A DNA stretch of 64,000 nt from Phaseolus vulgaris (GCF_000499845.2 NC_023749.2:20296207-20360206); one strand, 5' to 3'. Positions 10,986-22,405 are shown, numbered from the stretch's first letter. Made by a program: numbers and translations. Notes: a model not told the origin generated them from the letters alone.

Positions 10986-12631
10986 TGTACTGACCAGTCC
11001 TCGGGCGTAGTTGACCGCTAGTAATGATGGGGCCACGTAAGTTGGGTCCCACGAGCGGCGTGGGCCAGTGTCTCGCGAGGCACGTGGGCCAAGGTGCCGA
11101 AGAGTGGTCAGAGACTGATCACCAGGATGTGGGCGATGAGAGATCGGACATCGGTGACTCGAACATGAGAGCTGGGCCACGAGAGGTGGACCCCAGACCA
11201 CACACCAGTTACCAGTTAGGGAGAAGCCTAGATCACGAGGGGTCCATGCGTGTGGTGTGGATAACGCGTTCAGGCGTAACACGAGTAAAGAGCCACTGGA
11301 AGAGATACGATCTATGAGGGTCACGTTCCAGGGGCGAGCTGCATGCATGGCACGTGAACAGCTAGGGCATTCCCAGGATGGATGGCCCAGAGATTAGGTG
11401 CACAAGTTGGTACCCAAGTGGTCATCCCGTCAGAGGTTGCACTCCAATAAGGGAGCCTTATGCGCTAGATTGCCCTAAGAGTGGGTGATAACGATGCTAA
11501 GGCACACCCTCGGTAAACCTAATTAAGTTTAGTGGAAACAGAGGAAACCCTAGAGTATATAAAGGGTAGTATCAAACCTGATCCGGTCGGTCATCGGTAG
11601 TCGACGACGTCAGCAACAGATAACCACGTGGACCACTCGTAGGGTGACACGTGGATCAGGTGGCAGAGAAATCAGGGAGGAGATCACCAAGAACGGTGAT
11701 CGGTGGTCAGTAACCGAGTGGCCACCGACAGATCAATTCCAAGATAAACACCTGGGGGGAGAACGCGAGAAGCAATAGAGCACCGATCAGTCATCGGGTG
11801 CATGGTCATCGGGGTTTCGTGTTACACGCAGTTAAACTGGGACTGAGATTCCCAGCGAGAGCGTTACGCATGGACCTCGCATGATCATATCTCAGAGAAA
11901 GAGGAGCTGCTCGCCGGTAGAATCGTGCATGAGAGTGGCCTGAGGGAGTTAGTAAACCGGTCAGTGATTGGTGACTTTCTTAACCCATTACGTGCATGAC
12001 ATCGTGAAGGGGAAATCGTTTATGCAGAGAGCAATGCTTGGTGAGTGTGCCTAGTCCAGCCACACCTGGCGTTCTCCTGGGAGTGTGCGATTCACCCAGA
12101 TGGAAGAAACGCGCTAAGTTACTCCGCAATGGAATAACTTAGGCGCACAAAGAGATGCGCTAGAGCCCTTCAGGTAGTGGCACGTGTACGGTTAGATGTG
12201 AGTTGCATGCCTCCACGTGTAACCATCTGAGAGAGGCGCGACCAAGATAAAAGTGCACCCCGCGTCGTGAAAGGTACACACACACCCACGTTTTTACTCA
12301 TTGGGGTACGTTTTCGCACAATAGCGTAACAGAATTCTGACACACGCAGAGGATAGCGTAACAGAATTCTGTTAGGCACAGACACAGAGAGAGAGAAAAA
12401 AGAGAATCAGAGAGAGAGATTCAGTGACATTTTTTGTTGGTGGTTCTGTGACCTAACTTGAGCGTCGGAGTGCAAACGGCCGCTAGAGGCGCCGTCTGTG
12501 TGTTTTGCAGGTTGCGTTTGAAGTTCCCGGAGAAGGTTCTAAGAGCATTCTTGCGGATAGCACAGTTGCATAGGCGGGGTAAGGAAGCGACAAAGCAATC
12601 CCTCCACGCTTGAGTTGGCGACAGGATCAAA
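10986..12631 (+). repeat. 3' LTR of T2
   Basis: About 1646 bases from TGTACTGACC to CGACAGGATCA. A TATA box TATATAAA lies at 11556-11563. The U5 part contains GAGCGTCGGAGTGCAAACGG, CCGCTAGAGGCGCC and a T-rich run ending TTTTGCAGG (about 12500-12511), as in families A and B. The U3 is different from both. The right boundary is inferred from the CA end and could be at 12897 if the following U5-like block belongs to the same LTR. Confidence 0.7.
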
Positions 12632-12897
12632 ACCTAATAAGGTACGCGATTTTGATACGCACAGTTTTACGCAGCTATACGCTAACACACAGATACACAC
12701 ATAGCTTTTTACAGCTTACCTTTGGTGTTTCCTAGCCCTACACTAACTTGACCGTCAGAGTGCAAACAACCTCTAGGGCGCCCTTTGTCTCTGTGATTTC
12801 AGGTGTTTGATCGAAGAAGGCACGAACGAAAGTAGGGATAATTTGGCGTGTGATCATCGTAGGCACGCGAAGATAATCGAGTCAACCGGCAGGAACA
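12632..12897 (+). repeat. LTR 3'-end remnant (R-U5-like)
   Basis: A second, diverged copy of the U5 block (TTGACCGTCAGAGTGCAAAC..., then TTTCAGG) ending GTCAACCGGCAGGAACA at 12897. It looks like the 3' end of a further Tat-type LTR joined directly to the T2 LTR, or a tandem duplication of U5. Confidence 0.55.
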
Positions 12898-13008
12898 GGT
12901 AGGAAGGTGACTATTGTGAAAAACTTGAAAAATGAAGGTTTACTATTTTTAATCTCTAATTTTTTAATGTTTTTCCTTTAAATATTTCATTAAAATTTGA
13001 TTAGTCTT

Positions 13009-14213
13009 TGTTCCCGCCGGTTGACTGGGAACGTCTTCGTGCGTGGCTTCTACTCGCGAGCTAGGGCACCTTCGTCTTTAACTCGGATCTCCGCCTTCCT
13101 CCGCCGTGAGCACCTGAAAAGAAGTGAACAAAGGGGCGCCCTCGCGGCCGTTTGCACTCCGACGATCAAGTCAGCAAGCGAGAAACATCAAAAGAACACA
13201 CCTCTGTATCGGAGCACCGTGAATGGATGCTCTGAAGGTGGTCGTATGATTGAGTAACTAATTTCTCTCTAATTGCCTGTGCGTACAGTGGGTCCGTGAG
13301 AAAGCAACTAGAGTGTGTGTGAAAAACTGAGTCTGATCCCTTTCTCAAACGTCTAAAGCCCCTTTTTAAACGCTTAAAGCATTTAAAGAGTCTTAAAGCG
13401 CATTGAAAGCGTTTAAAACATTTAAAGCGTTTAAAGCATTTAAGGCGTTTCAAGTGCTTTAAAGCGTTCAAAACGTAAACTGAGTAAAAACGTACCTTTG
13501 TAAACTTTCAGAGAAACTTATACATCTTGATGTTTCAGTGCTTACTGCCATGTGTCCTTCTGGCTTGATCGCTAGTCTATGTGGAGGGCCTTACAGCGTC
13601 GTAACCCAACTTAGGGATATTCCATCGTGTAAGTCCTCCTTCCTCGAAGTGCATCTGGCGCGAGGGGTGACTTTCTGGGTGCCAACTCATGCCCCCCAGC
13701 CTCTAGTCACTCGCCTTGAGAGTGTATCTACCTTGCTCTCGTACTACTGACATGGTTCGCCCCCGGGCGTGGCCCTCTCATGGGTCGTATCTGTCCCAGG
13801 GGTCTCCCAGAGGAGGCGTGGGTACTTCACGAGTCGGGTTACCCCCTACTGGTACTAGAACTACGGCCTTGAAGCCACCTCTCTCTTCTCTTCATTATTG
13901 TTCTGAGGTACCAGGGCCTCTTATGGTGTCGCCCCTCCACGGTCTTTCCCACCCGCGGGTATTGGGGGGTGACACCGTCGACGTCTAAACTTGGCGACGC
14001 CTCATCCTGGCGACGCCTCATCCTGGAGATGCTTCAACCTGGCGACGCCTCCACCAGACGACGCCTCATACTGGCGACGCTTCAACCTGGCGACGCCTCA
14101 AGCGGTCAACCCGTTGACTTTCCTTCTTGGGGCCCCCTTTGATGGGTCCCACCATATGTTTGACTTTGACCTTGACTTTGGCTTCGGTCAACACCCGGGG
14201 ACGGGACGGTAAA
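13009..14213 (-). repeat. Solo LTR, family B, reverse, TSD GTCTT
   Basis: 1205 bases flanked by perfect GTCTT at 13004-13008 and 14214-14218, inserted in low-copy AT-rich DNA. In plus orientation it begins TGTTCCCGCCGGTTGAC and ends GACGGTAAA (usual ACA mutated). It contains a dense TTTAAAGCG cluster (13340-13490) and a GGCGACGCC cluster (13985-14105). ORFs within it are by-products of these repeats. Confidence 0.9.
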
Positions 14214-14218
14214 GTCTT

Positions 14219-15940
14219 GGTTTTTGAAATTTTGATGCTATATTTGCTTAATGATATTTTTTCTTATTTGATCAATGATGGTTTTTGATTGTTCAAAGCT
14301 ACCAAAAAATATTTGAGAAATGATTAAGAGGTTTCTTTGGCAGCTTAAAGGGCTAGAACATGGTTGGCGAAAATAATTAAATGATATTAAACAATTTTGC
14401 TTTTGTTCTTTCTTTGTTTCTCATTTGCCTCACTTGTAAAAAAAAAGGACATGTGTTTCCAAAAGAGTATGCAACTAAGCCTAATCACGAATTGAACTAA
14501 AGCTTTCATTTCTTATGCATTATGGATGAACATGGTTTTAGTGACAAGAATTTTCAAGTAGGAAATGATGTAATAGGTATAATGAATTGTTCATCTTTGC
14601 ATAAATGGACTACCAAATTTGGGCTTATGGTTCACGGAGTGATCGTGTGGAGGATTACGTGCACTTTGATGAAAAATTCTTGTACTTCAAATTTTATTAT
14701 AAATATACACAATAAATAAAATATGCTATATTTTTAAATAAATGTTCAATCTATAAAATTAAAAATTACATAAACAGTTTTTATTTTAAATACAGTTTTT
14801 TTCTAAATATATTAAAATAAAAAACAGAAACTTAAATAATTATTTATAAAAAATAAAAAAAATACTGAAATAATTATAATAAAAAATAAAAGAAACAGAA
14901 ACTTAATAATTATAAAAAATAAAAATAAAAAATAGTTTTTATTTTAAAATCCAGTTTTTTTAAAAAATATAATAAATAAAATAAAAAAATGGTTCAGGGT
15001 CAGTTTTTCTGAAAGTTGGTAAGCTTTTCTAAAACGGTGCCTTTTAAAGAATGGTTTTTTAAAGAATGGTTCACCTGTGTGCTTCAAGGTAACTTTACCA
15101 AGTAAATTTTCTTCTCCGAACCGAAGACCTGTGTCCCTTCTTCTTTTTCTCCGGTAGACTCCCTCTTCTTCGGTGATGGAACTTCTTTCTGTGTTCCTCA
15201 CTTTTCTTCTTCCACTGCTCTTCTCACCTTCGTTGCTGGTAAATTTACATTTTTCGTGTTTCTCACTTTTTTTCTTCGATCGATTCATACCATAATTCAC
15301 ACCCAAAAACGATTCATGTTCCGATTTGAATCAGCAACGCTAAGTTTTGACTAGAATCGCTTTAACTACCATGTAATGGAGTACTTGAGAATGTCCAACA
15401 ACAATGACATTTGAAAATTTACTAAGGATAGAGGATCATGTGACTTTCCTAGTATGTTACATATGCAGTGAGAATAAAAATAACTGTCAACTTTATTGCA
15501 AAACCATAACAAACATGGATCGGATCTAATCCAATGTAATAATCTATTAATCTATTTTTTTTCATCAGAGAAATATTATTAGATTGTATAAATATTCATG
15601 TGTGAATACTTATTTTTCTTTATTTTCCTATATATCATGAATGTAAGGAAGAAATAGTGGCAAATAAACCTTTTCTCTATCAAACAATAAGTATTCTATC
15701 ATAAAACATGAAAGAACCACGATTTTCTAAAATAGGGTGAAGAAAAAGTAATGTTCCAGAAGAAAGAGTGGTCTCCTTTGAAGCTAGTATTTCCACAAAA
15801 ACGAGAGATATGTATGAACTCGCTCACTTCCTGTCAAATGAAACACTTTACAAGGAATACGACGCGTGACACAATAGAATACAGACACATTTAGCACACC
15901 ACTTTTTATCTACAAGATGACTTCCTGACTCAAATTTGAA
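14219..15940. other. Low-copy AT-rich DNA, no gene recognised
   Basis: AT-rich sequence with long A/T-only stretches at 14720-14990. The one longer minus-strand ORF here (14944-15306) is mostly lysine, arginine and phenylalanine from low-complexity sequence, with no recognisable domain. I see no promoter or coding signal that I would defend. Confidence 0.5.
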
Positions 15941-15942
15941 CT

Positions 15943-15948
15943 TTTATT
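15943..15948 (-). terminator. Candidate polyadenylation signal of the LRX-like gene
   Basis: AATAAA on the minus strand, 32 bases after the stop codon at 15980-15982. It is the nearest canonical signal; plant signals are loose, so this is only a candidate. Confidence 0.4.
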
Positions 15949-15979
15949 TTTCCTATTCATATCAATACAAACACTTTGC

Positions 15980-17218
15980 TTAAGGGTGGCTTGGTGCAAG
16001 AAGAGGAGCAGATACAGGCATTGCTACGGGAATAGCAGCAGGTGGGACAGCCACTGAACCAGCAGAGACATTGCTCCCAACAACACAGCAAAGCTCAGAG
16101 CAATCAACTGGGTGTTCAAGTTTGGCACTGCATTCCTTTTGGCTCCTCTGCAGTGGCTTCTCTGGCAAACAGTTCCTTCTGTCATCAAACACTATTCTCT
16201 TTGATGTCAAGTTTTGACAGATACCCTCTTCCTCACAGAAGAAGTTGTAAGAGAAAGTGAAGTTTGCCAAGTTTGGCAATTCACAAACCCCCATAGGGAC
16301 AGTGCCGCTCATCAAGTTGTGTCCCAAGTTTAGTTGCTCCAAGTGAGACAACCCTGCAAGGCTATAAGGAATGGGGCCAACAATGCTGTTGAAACTCACA
16401 TCCAACACTCTCAGTTTGTAGAGAAACCCCACTTGCTGTGGCAAACAACCTGACAAACTAGTGTTGATTAGCACAAGCTCCTCCAAAGTGTCAGCAAAGT
16501 TCACTATGCTTTCTGGGAGACACCCTCCAAATTTATTGTTGGCAAAGACCATGACAGAAGCTAAGTTTTTGCCCAAGTTTGGAGGAATATTACTGCTGAA
16601 GCGGTTGTTGTTGAGGAAAATGGCATCAAAGGTTTTGTTGAATAGTTGAGGAGGCAATGGCCCTTCAAATTCATTGTAGCGGAGGTCAAGGTAGGTGAGC
16701 ATAGGAATGGAAAGCACGACCAAAGGAAACGGACCAACAAACCTGTTGTTGCTAATATCAAGCTCATAGAGTAGAGTGAGGTTGGTTAAGGACATTGGCA
16801 AGATGCCACAGAAGCGGTTGTTACTAAGGTGAAGGAGTGCAAGGTCTGACAGAAGGCCTATTTCATTGGGTAGAAACCCTGCTATGTCTCCAAAGTTAAG
16901 GTCAATGCCAGCCACAACTCTCACTTTAGGGTCATCAACTGAGGGAGCACAGTACACACCTGTGTAGTTGCACACTGAAGGACCTACCCAATTGGCAGTG
17001 AAGTTATTTGGGTCCGAGTAGATCGCTTGCTTCCATGCTTGGAGGCCAAGAAAGGCCATGTTAAGTCTTGGGTTCAAGGGATAATTCTGAGTGTGTTGAG
17101 GCTTGCGATGGTTGTGACTATGCTTTGCATTAAGGTTGTTTGCGAAACATGACAAGTGCACAAAAATGAAGAATAACACACTAATGGTAAAGGAATAAGA
17201 TGCTGAAGTTGAAGCCAT
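15980..17218 (-). CDS. LRX-type secreted leucine-rich-repeat protein without extensin repeats
   Basis: An intronless 412-residue protein. Residues 1-27 are a hydrophobic signal peptide. At about 54-92 is the LRX N-terminal cap (LGLQAWKQAIYSDPNNFTANW, then VCNYTGVYCAP). Roughly ten leucine-rich repeats follow (about 100-325), with units such as LALLHLSNNRFCGILP and LYELDISNNRFVGPFP. A cysteine-rich hinge follows (residues 328-378, ending CSELCC). In LRX proteins this N-terminal half sits in the cell wall and binds RALF peptides, and the C-terminal half is a Ser-Pro-rich extensin. Here the tail is only about 30 residues with alternating Pro-Val-Ala and no SPPPP repeat, so wall cross-linking through hydroxyproline repeats is unlikely. 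Related short LRR proteins without the extensin part are known in plants. It is the only ordinary gene in the window and shows no stop or frameshift. Confidence 0.93.
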   Translation of the reverse strand: MASTSASYSFTISVLFFIFVHLSCFANNLNAKHSHNHRKPQHTQNYPLNPRLNMAFLGLQAWKQAIYSDPNNFTANWVGPSVCNYTGVYCAPSVDDPKVRVVAGIDLNFGDIAGFLPNEIGLLSDLALLHLSNNRFCGILPMSLTNLTLLYELDISNNRFVGPFPLVVLSIPMLTYLDLRYNEFEGPLPPQLFNKTFDAIFLNNNRFSSNIPPNLGKNLASVMVFANNKFGGCLPESIVNFADTLEELVLINTSLSGCLPQQVGFLYKLRVLDVSFNSIVGPIPYSLAGLSHLEQLNLGHNLMSGTVPMGVCELPNLANFTFSYNFFCEEEGICQNLTSKRIVFDDRRNCLPEKPLQRSQKECSAKLEHPVDCSELCCVVGSNVSAGSVAVPPAAIPVAMPVSAPLLAPSHP

Positions 17219-17261
17219 TGCTTTGAGAGACTATGGCAATGAATGCAAATGAGTGAATCAC

Positions 17262-17269
17262 TATATATG
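17262..17269 (-). promoter_or_regulatory. Candidate TATA box of the LRX-like gene
   Basis: TATATATG-type element on the minus strand (plus: ctatatatgc), 44-51 bases upstream of the ATG at 17218. Transcription would start close to the ATG and give a short leader. Position only; no test possible here. Confidence 0.45.
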
Positions 17270-17279
17270 CTAATAAATA

Positions 17280-18630
17280 AGAGAAATTTCTCTGGTCTAT
17301 GCACACACACTCCAATTATAAATTATCATATATATATATATACATATAAAATAAGTTTGTTAACTTCTTAAAATAGTTATACTGAAAATAATAATATTTT
17401 TTCTGATTTGTTCAGTGTATAGAAATTAAACTCAGAACTCTTTTATGTGGCTTTAAGAGGAGAAGGCATAGTCTTTTGTTTAATCATGTTGTCTTGTTCA
17501 CGTTTGAGATTAGTAGAAAGCAAGATGGTTAGAGAATGGAATAATCAAGAGTTGGAAAACTATGAAACAACTTGTTAAAAGTGACGGTTAACCGTTACTA
17601 AAACCTACGAATGAGTTTCTCTACCAATGACGGGTAATAGGTTGTTTCTCTACCAATGAGTTTCTAGATGGCAGGCATAATGGCATTGGTGACAGATACT
17701 GTTTGTACTTTCATAAAATGTCAACAGTGCTTTTGATTCTGTTCGCACTTGACCATGCGCATTACAATGACTTATCTCCTTCCAGGTAATTTTCGTAGTA
17801 GTTTTAGTGGAGTTGGAGAGGGACAGCAAGAGAAGAAACTCTCCAAGTAGAGGAGCAAATGAGAATAGAGGTTTCTTTAAACCAAAGGGATGACAAGGAA
17901 TTTTGTGTTAATTGAAGATTAGTCTCAAATTAATATGCAAAGTCCTCTGTGGCAACTACCCCTGCTTCAAGATTGTCTTCAACTCTTGCACAAACAAATC
18001 ATCATTACTTTCAATAGTTTATCATGGACTAAAACATTAACTTAACATTCTTAAATCCTTGGGATAAATTTCATGTATAGCAGCTATTCAAATAAGTAAT
18101 CTTAGTTCCTACTTCTTTACTGTTACCAATGATTCTAAGTGTAATTGCACTTAAAATAAGAAAGAAAAATTTCTGTGTTTTATAGCTCATACATAAATCT
18201 AATTTTAGCTTGTCTTTTTTTCTTCTAAAGAGATTTTTTTCTGAATATGCCCTTAATTAAAAACTAAACTAACATTAATGTTGTACTCCTTCTGCGTCAT
18301 TCCTTAACCCTGATTAATTTCAATCTATTGACTTGTTAATTTGATGATTTTAACATAGACTGTTCTAAGCATGAATGATCCTCACATTTTACCTACTGGT
18401 TTAAAAAGCATTCAACGATGAGAATAGAGTAGTTGTGTTCATCAACAGGTTCTTTATTGTTGTTTATTATTTATCTCTGAATAAAAAAATTTACTTGAGC
18501 TTTCTGGTAATAATATGCCTCGGAAGTAAAGTTTCCTCTATATGTGAACAATTTTTAATTGAAAAAGGTAATAATAAGTTAAATGTGTATTTTTGTATAA
18601 TGTGTATATAAGAATGAGAAAGTGTTGTTA
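17280..18630. other. Upstream region of the LRX-like gene, no other gene seen
   Basis: AT-rich sequence with a TA microsatellite at 17331-17345. At about 17585-17600 is the near-palindrome ACGGTTAACCGTTA. I find no coding sequence or transposon ends. Confidence 0.5.
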
Positions 18631-18637
18631 CTCTAGT

Positions 18638-18957
18638 CAACATTGCAAAACAACCTGCTCGTTTTGGCCCTACCCACCATTGGCTCGTTAAAAGAGGGGT
18701 GGGACGGGGTGGGCTGGCTTACCAAGGCTGTGTAGGCTCAAAATAGTAACACGTCCGTCATAGGGCGAGTTGACACCACTTTTCAATTTTATTTTATTTT
18801 TATAATTTTTTGTTTTGTTTTAGATAATGGCAGGTTAGGCGGGTTGGGCCAATACGGGCTAGGCGGGTTGGGCCAATACAGGTTGGCGACTTCCAAAAGT
18901 TAACCCACCCACCCAACCTTAATGATGGCGGGCCAGCAGCCTGACCAATTTTGTCAT
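18638..18957. mobile_element. Probable hAT-type MITE
   Basis: 320 bases flanked by CTCTAGT direct repeats at 18631-18637 and 18958-18964 (7 of the 8 bases typical of hAT duplications; the eighth is A versus T). The right end read inward is ATGACAAAATTGGTC, which resembles hAT ends of the GGGTGGCAAA type. The left end (CAACATTGCAAAAC) matches it only partly. Subterminal repeats of AGGCGGGTTGGGCCAATAC occur twice (about 18836-18880) with inverted relatives near the left end. No transposase is encoded. Confidence 0.5.
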
Positions 18958-18964
18958 CTCTAGT

Positions 18965-19640
18965 TACCACATGACTTTTTCTAAAACATGAATATGAATT
19001 GAATAATTTAATACTCCTAACCCTGATCATTCTCATTTTAACTTTCAGAAAGAAAATCTAAGATGTAAATAATGGGGAAGATCATTCTTTTTGGAGCAAA
19101 ATTTGTTTATTTCTTTTTTTTTCAAATTCAATCTTATCTTTATAATATTTAATAATATTTAAAATTGATAAAGTTAAATTATGAATTCAGTTTACATGTT
19201 CCCTAAGAACATAATTTAGTTCTTGTACATGTATAAGGCCTAGATAGTACTTGCTATTGGTTGGACAATTGATGCTCGTCCCTTGATCGCTCTCCTTCTC
19301 TTCCCTTCTTGTACTTGTTCCTTAGCTCTCAATTGAGAGTGGACATGCAAAAGGTTCTTTGACGATCAAATAAGTGCTTTGTATGAGAGTGAGTAATATA
19401 TTCAGAAAAACGCACTGTATTCTTGTATATGTTTATTTATAGTGTTTATAATGGGCTATCTCATTTATGGATCGTATTTAATGTGTATCTTTACTAAAAT
19501 GGCATTACCTGATTTGTCACATATCTTTTTATTTTACATTGGTGCATTAACTCTATGCGGTCAGGCTTTCAGAAGAGTCTAGATGAGACTGTTTGGTGTC
19601 TTGAGGTTGAAAGAGACAATTTTGATCATTAATTACTGCA
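18965..19640. other. Intergenic, nothing recognised
   Basis: AT-rich sequence with no ORF, repeat end or regulatory motif that I can support. It ends where the gypsy relic starts. Confidence 0.5.
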
Positions 19641-20183
19641 GTGTCAGGGTACATTGGACGTGCACTTGTCAACAAAATTTCTTTCAACTTCCAAGGGCAT
19701 AAGATTATACTAAAACCTCTATCTCCAAAAGAAGTTAATGAGGATCAAATAAAAATGAAAACAAAAAGTGAAAATGAAAAGGGTGGGGAAAATAACAAAA
19801 TCAAAACGACTCTCTTCATCTCACCACATGCGGTCAAAATAGTAATGTTGGCCCGCTCGAAAATAAAAATTGCCTATCCTAGGTATTATCCTTCCTTATA
19901 TTTTCCATCCACTAATAGCTCTAAATACTTGAAATATTTGTTAGAGAAATTTGGGGATGATTTTCAAAATCCTATTAAAGGTTTACGCCTTATAAGCGAC
20001 ATTATACATCAAATTCACTTTCTCCCTAAACATTCTCTACAAACACAACATGTATATAGAACTAATATACAAGAACTTCAAAATCTCAATGCACACAAGT
20101 TTGATTCAATTCACACCTTTCAAAACCTTCCTATCTTTTATATGAACAAATTAACTATGTTATCCATAGGAGTTCTAATTTGA
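19641..20183 (+). pseudogene. Gypsy polyprotein relic (protease-RT linker region)
   Basis: A 180-residue open frame. Its first part, NKISFNFQGHKIILKPLSPK, then EVNEDQIKMK, matches the linker between protease and reverse transcriptase of plant gypsy elements. The rest has no conserved motif that I can name. Reverse transcriptase, RNase H and integrase are absent. About 300 bases downstream come the usual 3'-end sequence (GATTTGAGGACAAATCC), a purine tract and an LTR, so this is a 3' remnant of a deleted element. Confidence 0.6.
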
Positions 20184-20519
20184 GGACAAATTCTTCCCAA
20201 CCTGGAAGGCCTGATATATGACTGAACATTACAAGAAGTTCACCACAAACCCAAAGGACTATTCAAGGCTAGGTAAAACATTTCAAATGGAGACACAAGA
20301 TGATGTGAGTTGATTTTAGGATTGTTCATATGTTTTGTGACACTTTACATAAATTTGGATTTTAAGACAATTATATGTGATAACCTAAGGAAAATTCCCA
20401 CTGGACATTAACTTAACCAAGTGGTTATGATGGAAACCATCCAGCCACATACATCCACATAATGATGATGAAGAAGAAGCATTGGATTTGAGGACAAATC
20501 CTTTTCAAGAGGGAGGGGA

Positions 20520-21159
20520 TGATGGAAGAGGCCCAAGCCCAAATACAAGTTCAAGCTTCAGCTCAAGCCCAACAAATAGAAGATCTGGGCCAAATAAGCA
20601 TCATTGGATGTCTAGTTTTGTAATTACTTTTGAGTATTTTTAGTAGAACATAAAGGGAGGTGTATATATAGATATAAGAGGTGCAAATGTATAAAGCTAA
20701 GTCACACCTTCCATGTGACATAAAAAGAAGGTGTAGGTGTAGATTTAAGAGGTGCAAAAAAAAAGAAGAAACCAAGTCACACTTCCCTTGTGACTAGGAA
20801 TTGGCTCCAAATTCAAATGCTTCTCATTTGAATTTCCCTCCACTTTCTTTTGAATTTCCAGCCCTGTAAACACTATAAATAAGAGGGTTTGGCTCATGTA
20901 TTTGCAAGATTAATATACTTAGTGAATTGCTGCCAAATTGTGCCAATTTCACTTCTTGCCCAAAAACCTCTTAGGTTAGGCTATTGATCTTCAAATCTCC
21001 CCCTTACCAAAGAGAGTTGGCCTCACCACTCTCAATCCCTACCTTTCATGCACCTTCAAGGTCACCATAACTCCTAGGAGGACCTTGTTTCGCTTACACT
21101 ACATGAAGCTTCCGCCAATCACCAACAATTCTACAAATCATGAAGGCACTTCTCAATCA
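20520..21159 (+). repeat. LTR of a gypsy relic (family F)
   Basis: Begins TGATGGAAGAGGCCC right after the purine tract AAGAGGGAGGGGA and ends near CTTCTCAATCA. It contains a TATA region (cactataaataagagg near 20871-20886) and the R-U5 layout shared with the other gypsy LTRs here (…CTAGGAGGACCTTG…CTTCCGCC…). The right boundary is approximate. Confidence 0.65.
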
Positions 21160-21668
21160 GGTTAAGTAGATGTGAAGGTTCATTTCTATAAGGCCAAGAG
21201 AAAACAAATTATATGGTGAGAATGATGACAAGAATGGTGCGGAATTGAGCAAACCATAAAAGAATAAAAGAATGGACCAAATTGTAAAACAAAGAAAGAA
21301 AACTAAAAACAAGAATAGGAAAACCGAATTAACACAAACATAATAGGAATGGAAAAATGGAAGAGATGATGAAAGAAGAACTTAGGAATGGTGAAGTTAT
21401 GGTTGAATCACGCCACTTGATTGGATGGAATCACCAAGATGAGTGAAAGGAGGTCGCCACTTGAGAGCTTCATATCTAACAAGATAAGACCAATTTAGGA
21501 GGAGATCACTCACTCACAACTCACACAAAAAATGTGCAGAGTAACTTTTCTCTATTTCATTCAACTTGTAAAATACACCAGGTAGGCCTCCTATTTATAG
21601 GTGAAGGAGCCTTGGAGAACAAGCTAAAGGGGTAAGATGAGAAAAAGGAAAAAATGGGCAGCCTTAGT
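21160..21668 (-). repeat. Reverse family C-like LTR fragment
   Basis: Resembles the reverse of the element C LTR (ACGCCACTTG, GTCGCCACTTGAG, CTCCTATTTATAGGTGAAGGAGCC). Its left part corresponds to sequence internal to the LTR. E1 is inserted at its right end (TSD TTAGT). Confidence 0.55.
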
Positions 21669-22405
21669 TGATGGCATTTTCATGTGTTCTTCTTGAATCA
21701 AAGTAGAAAATAAGGTGCGGAAGCAATGGGTGAGATGATCAAGACCCTCCTAGGAGTTGTGTTGGCCTTGTAGGTGCATGATGAGTATGGTGTTTGAGTG
21801 GTTCGGCGAGCTCAAGGGAAAAAGGTGAAAGGATTGAAGTTTAGAGCCTAGATTTCTAGGAGAAGTAAAGCTTGTGCACAAAATTGGCAGCATGACCTTA
21901 CTCAATTAAACTTGAAATACAAGGTGTAGGCTCCTCCTTTTATAGGCTAAGGAGGACCATAATGCAACCCTAATGCTAGCCAAATGAAATGTAAATGTGA
22001 AGCACATGGGTGCACATGGCACATGGGTGCACATGGGGAGGGGTGTGTCTAGTTTTTATGCTCACCCCCTCCATAGTCTTTCTAGAATGTTTCACACAAA
22101 TATGCTTTCTACACTACTCTAATTACTAAGCACCCCTAATGGGCCTTTATGTAACAATTACAAAAGTCTTCTCTTCCCAAAACCGTAGCTTTGACCCATG
22201 TGTATGTGAAGCTAGACGGTCTAGAAGGAATCCTCATCATGGCCTAGACGCTCCTTATGTAGCCGCTCCTCATCATGGCCTAGACGCTCCTCTTCATGGG
22301 CTAGACGCTCCTTTTTGAGTCTAGACGCTCCTCATTATAGGCTAGACCGTCTAGTCTTGGAGGCTTGGCTTTCATCGTGTGGTGAGCTTGGGCCCTCCTC
22401 CATCA
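21669..22405 (-). repeat. 3' LTR of E1
   Basis: 737 bases, TGATGGCATT to CCTCCATCA in plus orientation. It holds the reversed TATA (cttttataggc near 21957) and the CTAGACGCTC array (22205-22360) between inverted CTAGACGGTCTAG and CTAGACCGTCTAG. Confidence 0.9.

Larger units (their letters stand above)
7900..12631 (+). mobile_element. T2: 3' part of a Tat-lineage element
   Basis: Antisense gene copy 2, polypurine tract 10971-10985 and 3' LTR 10986-12631. The remainder lies beyond element G, which is inserted in its antisense exon 3. The sequence just after its LTR (12632-12897) is a remnant of another related LTR. Confidence 0.75.

Noticed and set aside
10788..11348. 186-codon minus-strand ORF across the start of the T2 LTR
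   Set aside because: It spans the polypurine tract and LTR boundary, has no recognisable domain and is absent from the T1 and T4 counterparts.
13838..14212. ORFs in the GC-rich repeats at 13716-14212 on both strands
   Set aside because: They fall inside a solo LTR and arise from the GGCGACGCC units.
14944..15306. 120-codon minus-strand ORF rich in Lys and Arg
   Set aside because: Low-complexity AT-rich sequence with no domain, and no support from context.
17331..17345. TA repeat upstream of the LRX-like gene as its TATA box
   Set aside because: It is over 110 bases from the ATG. A better placed TATATA lies at 17262-17269, so this is more likely a plain microsatellite.
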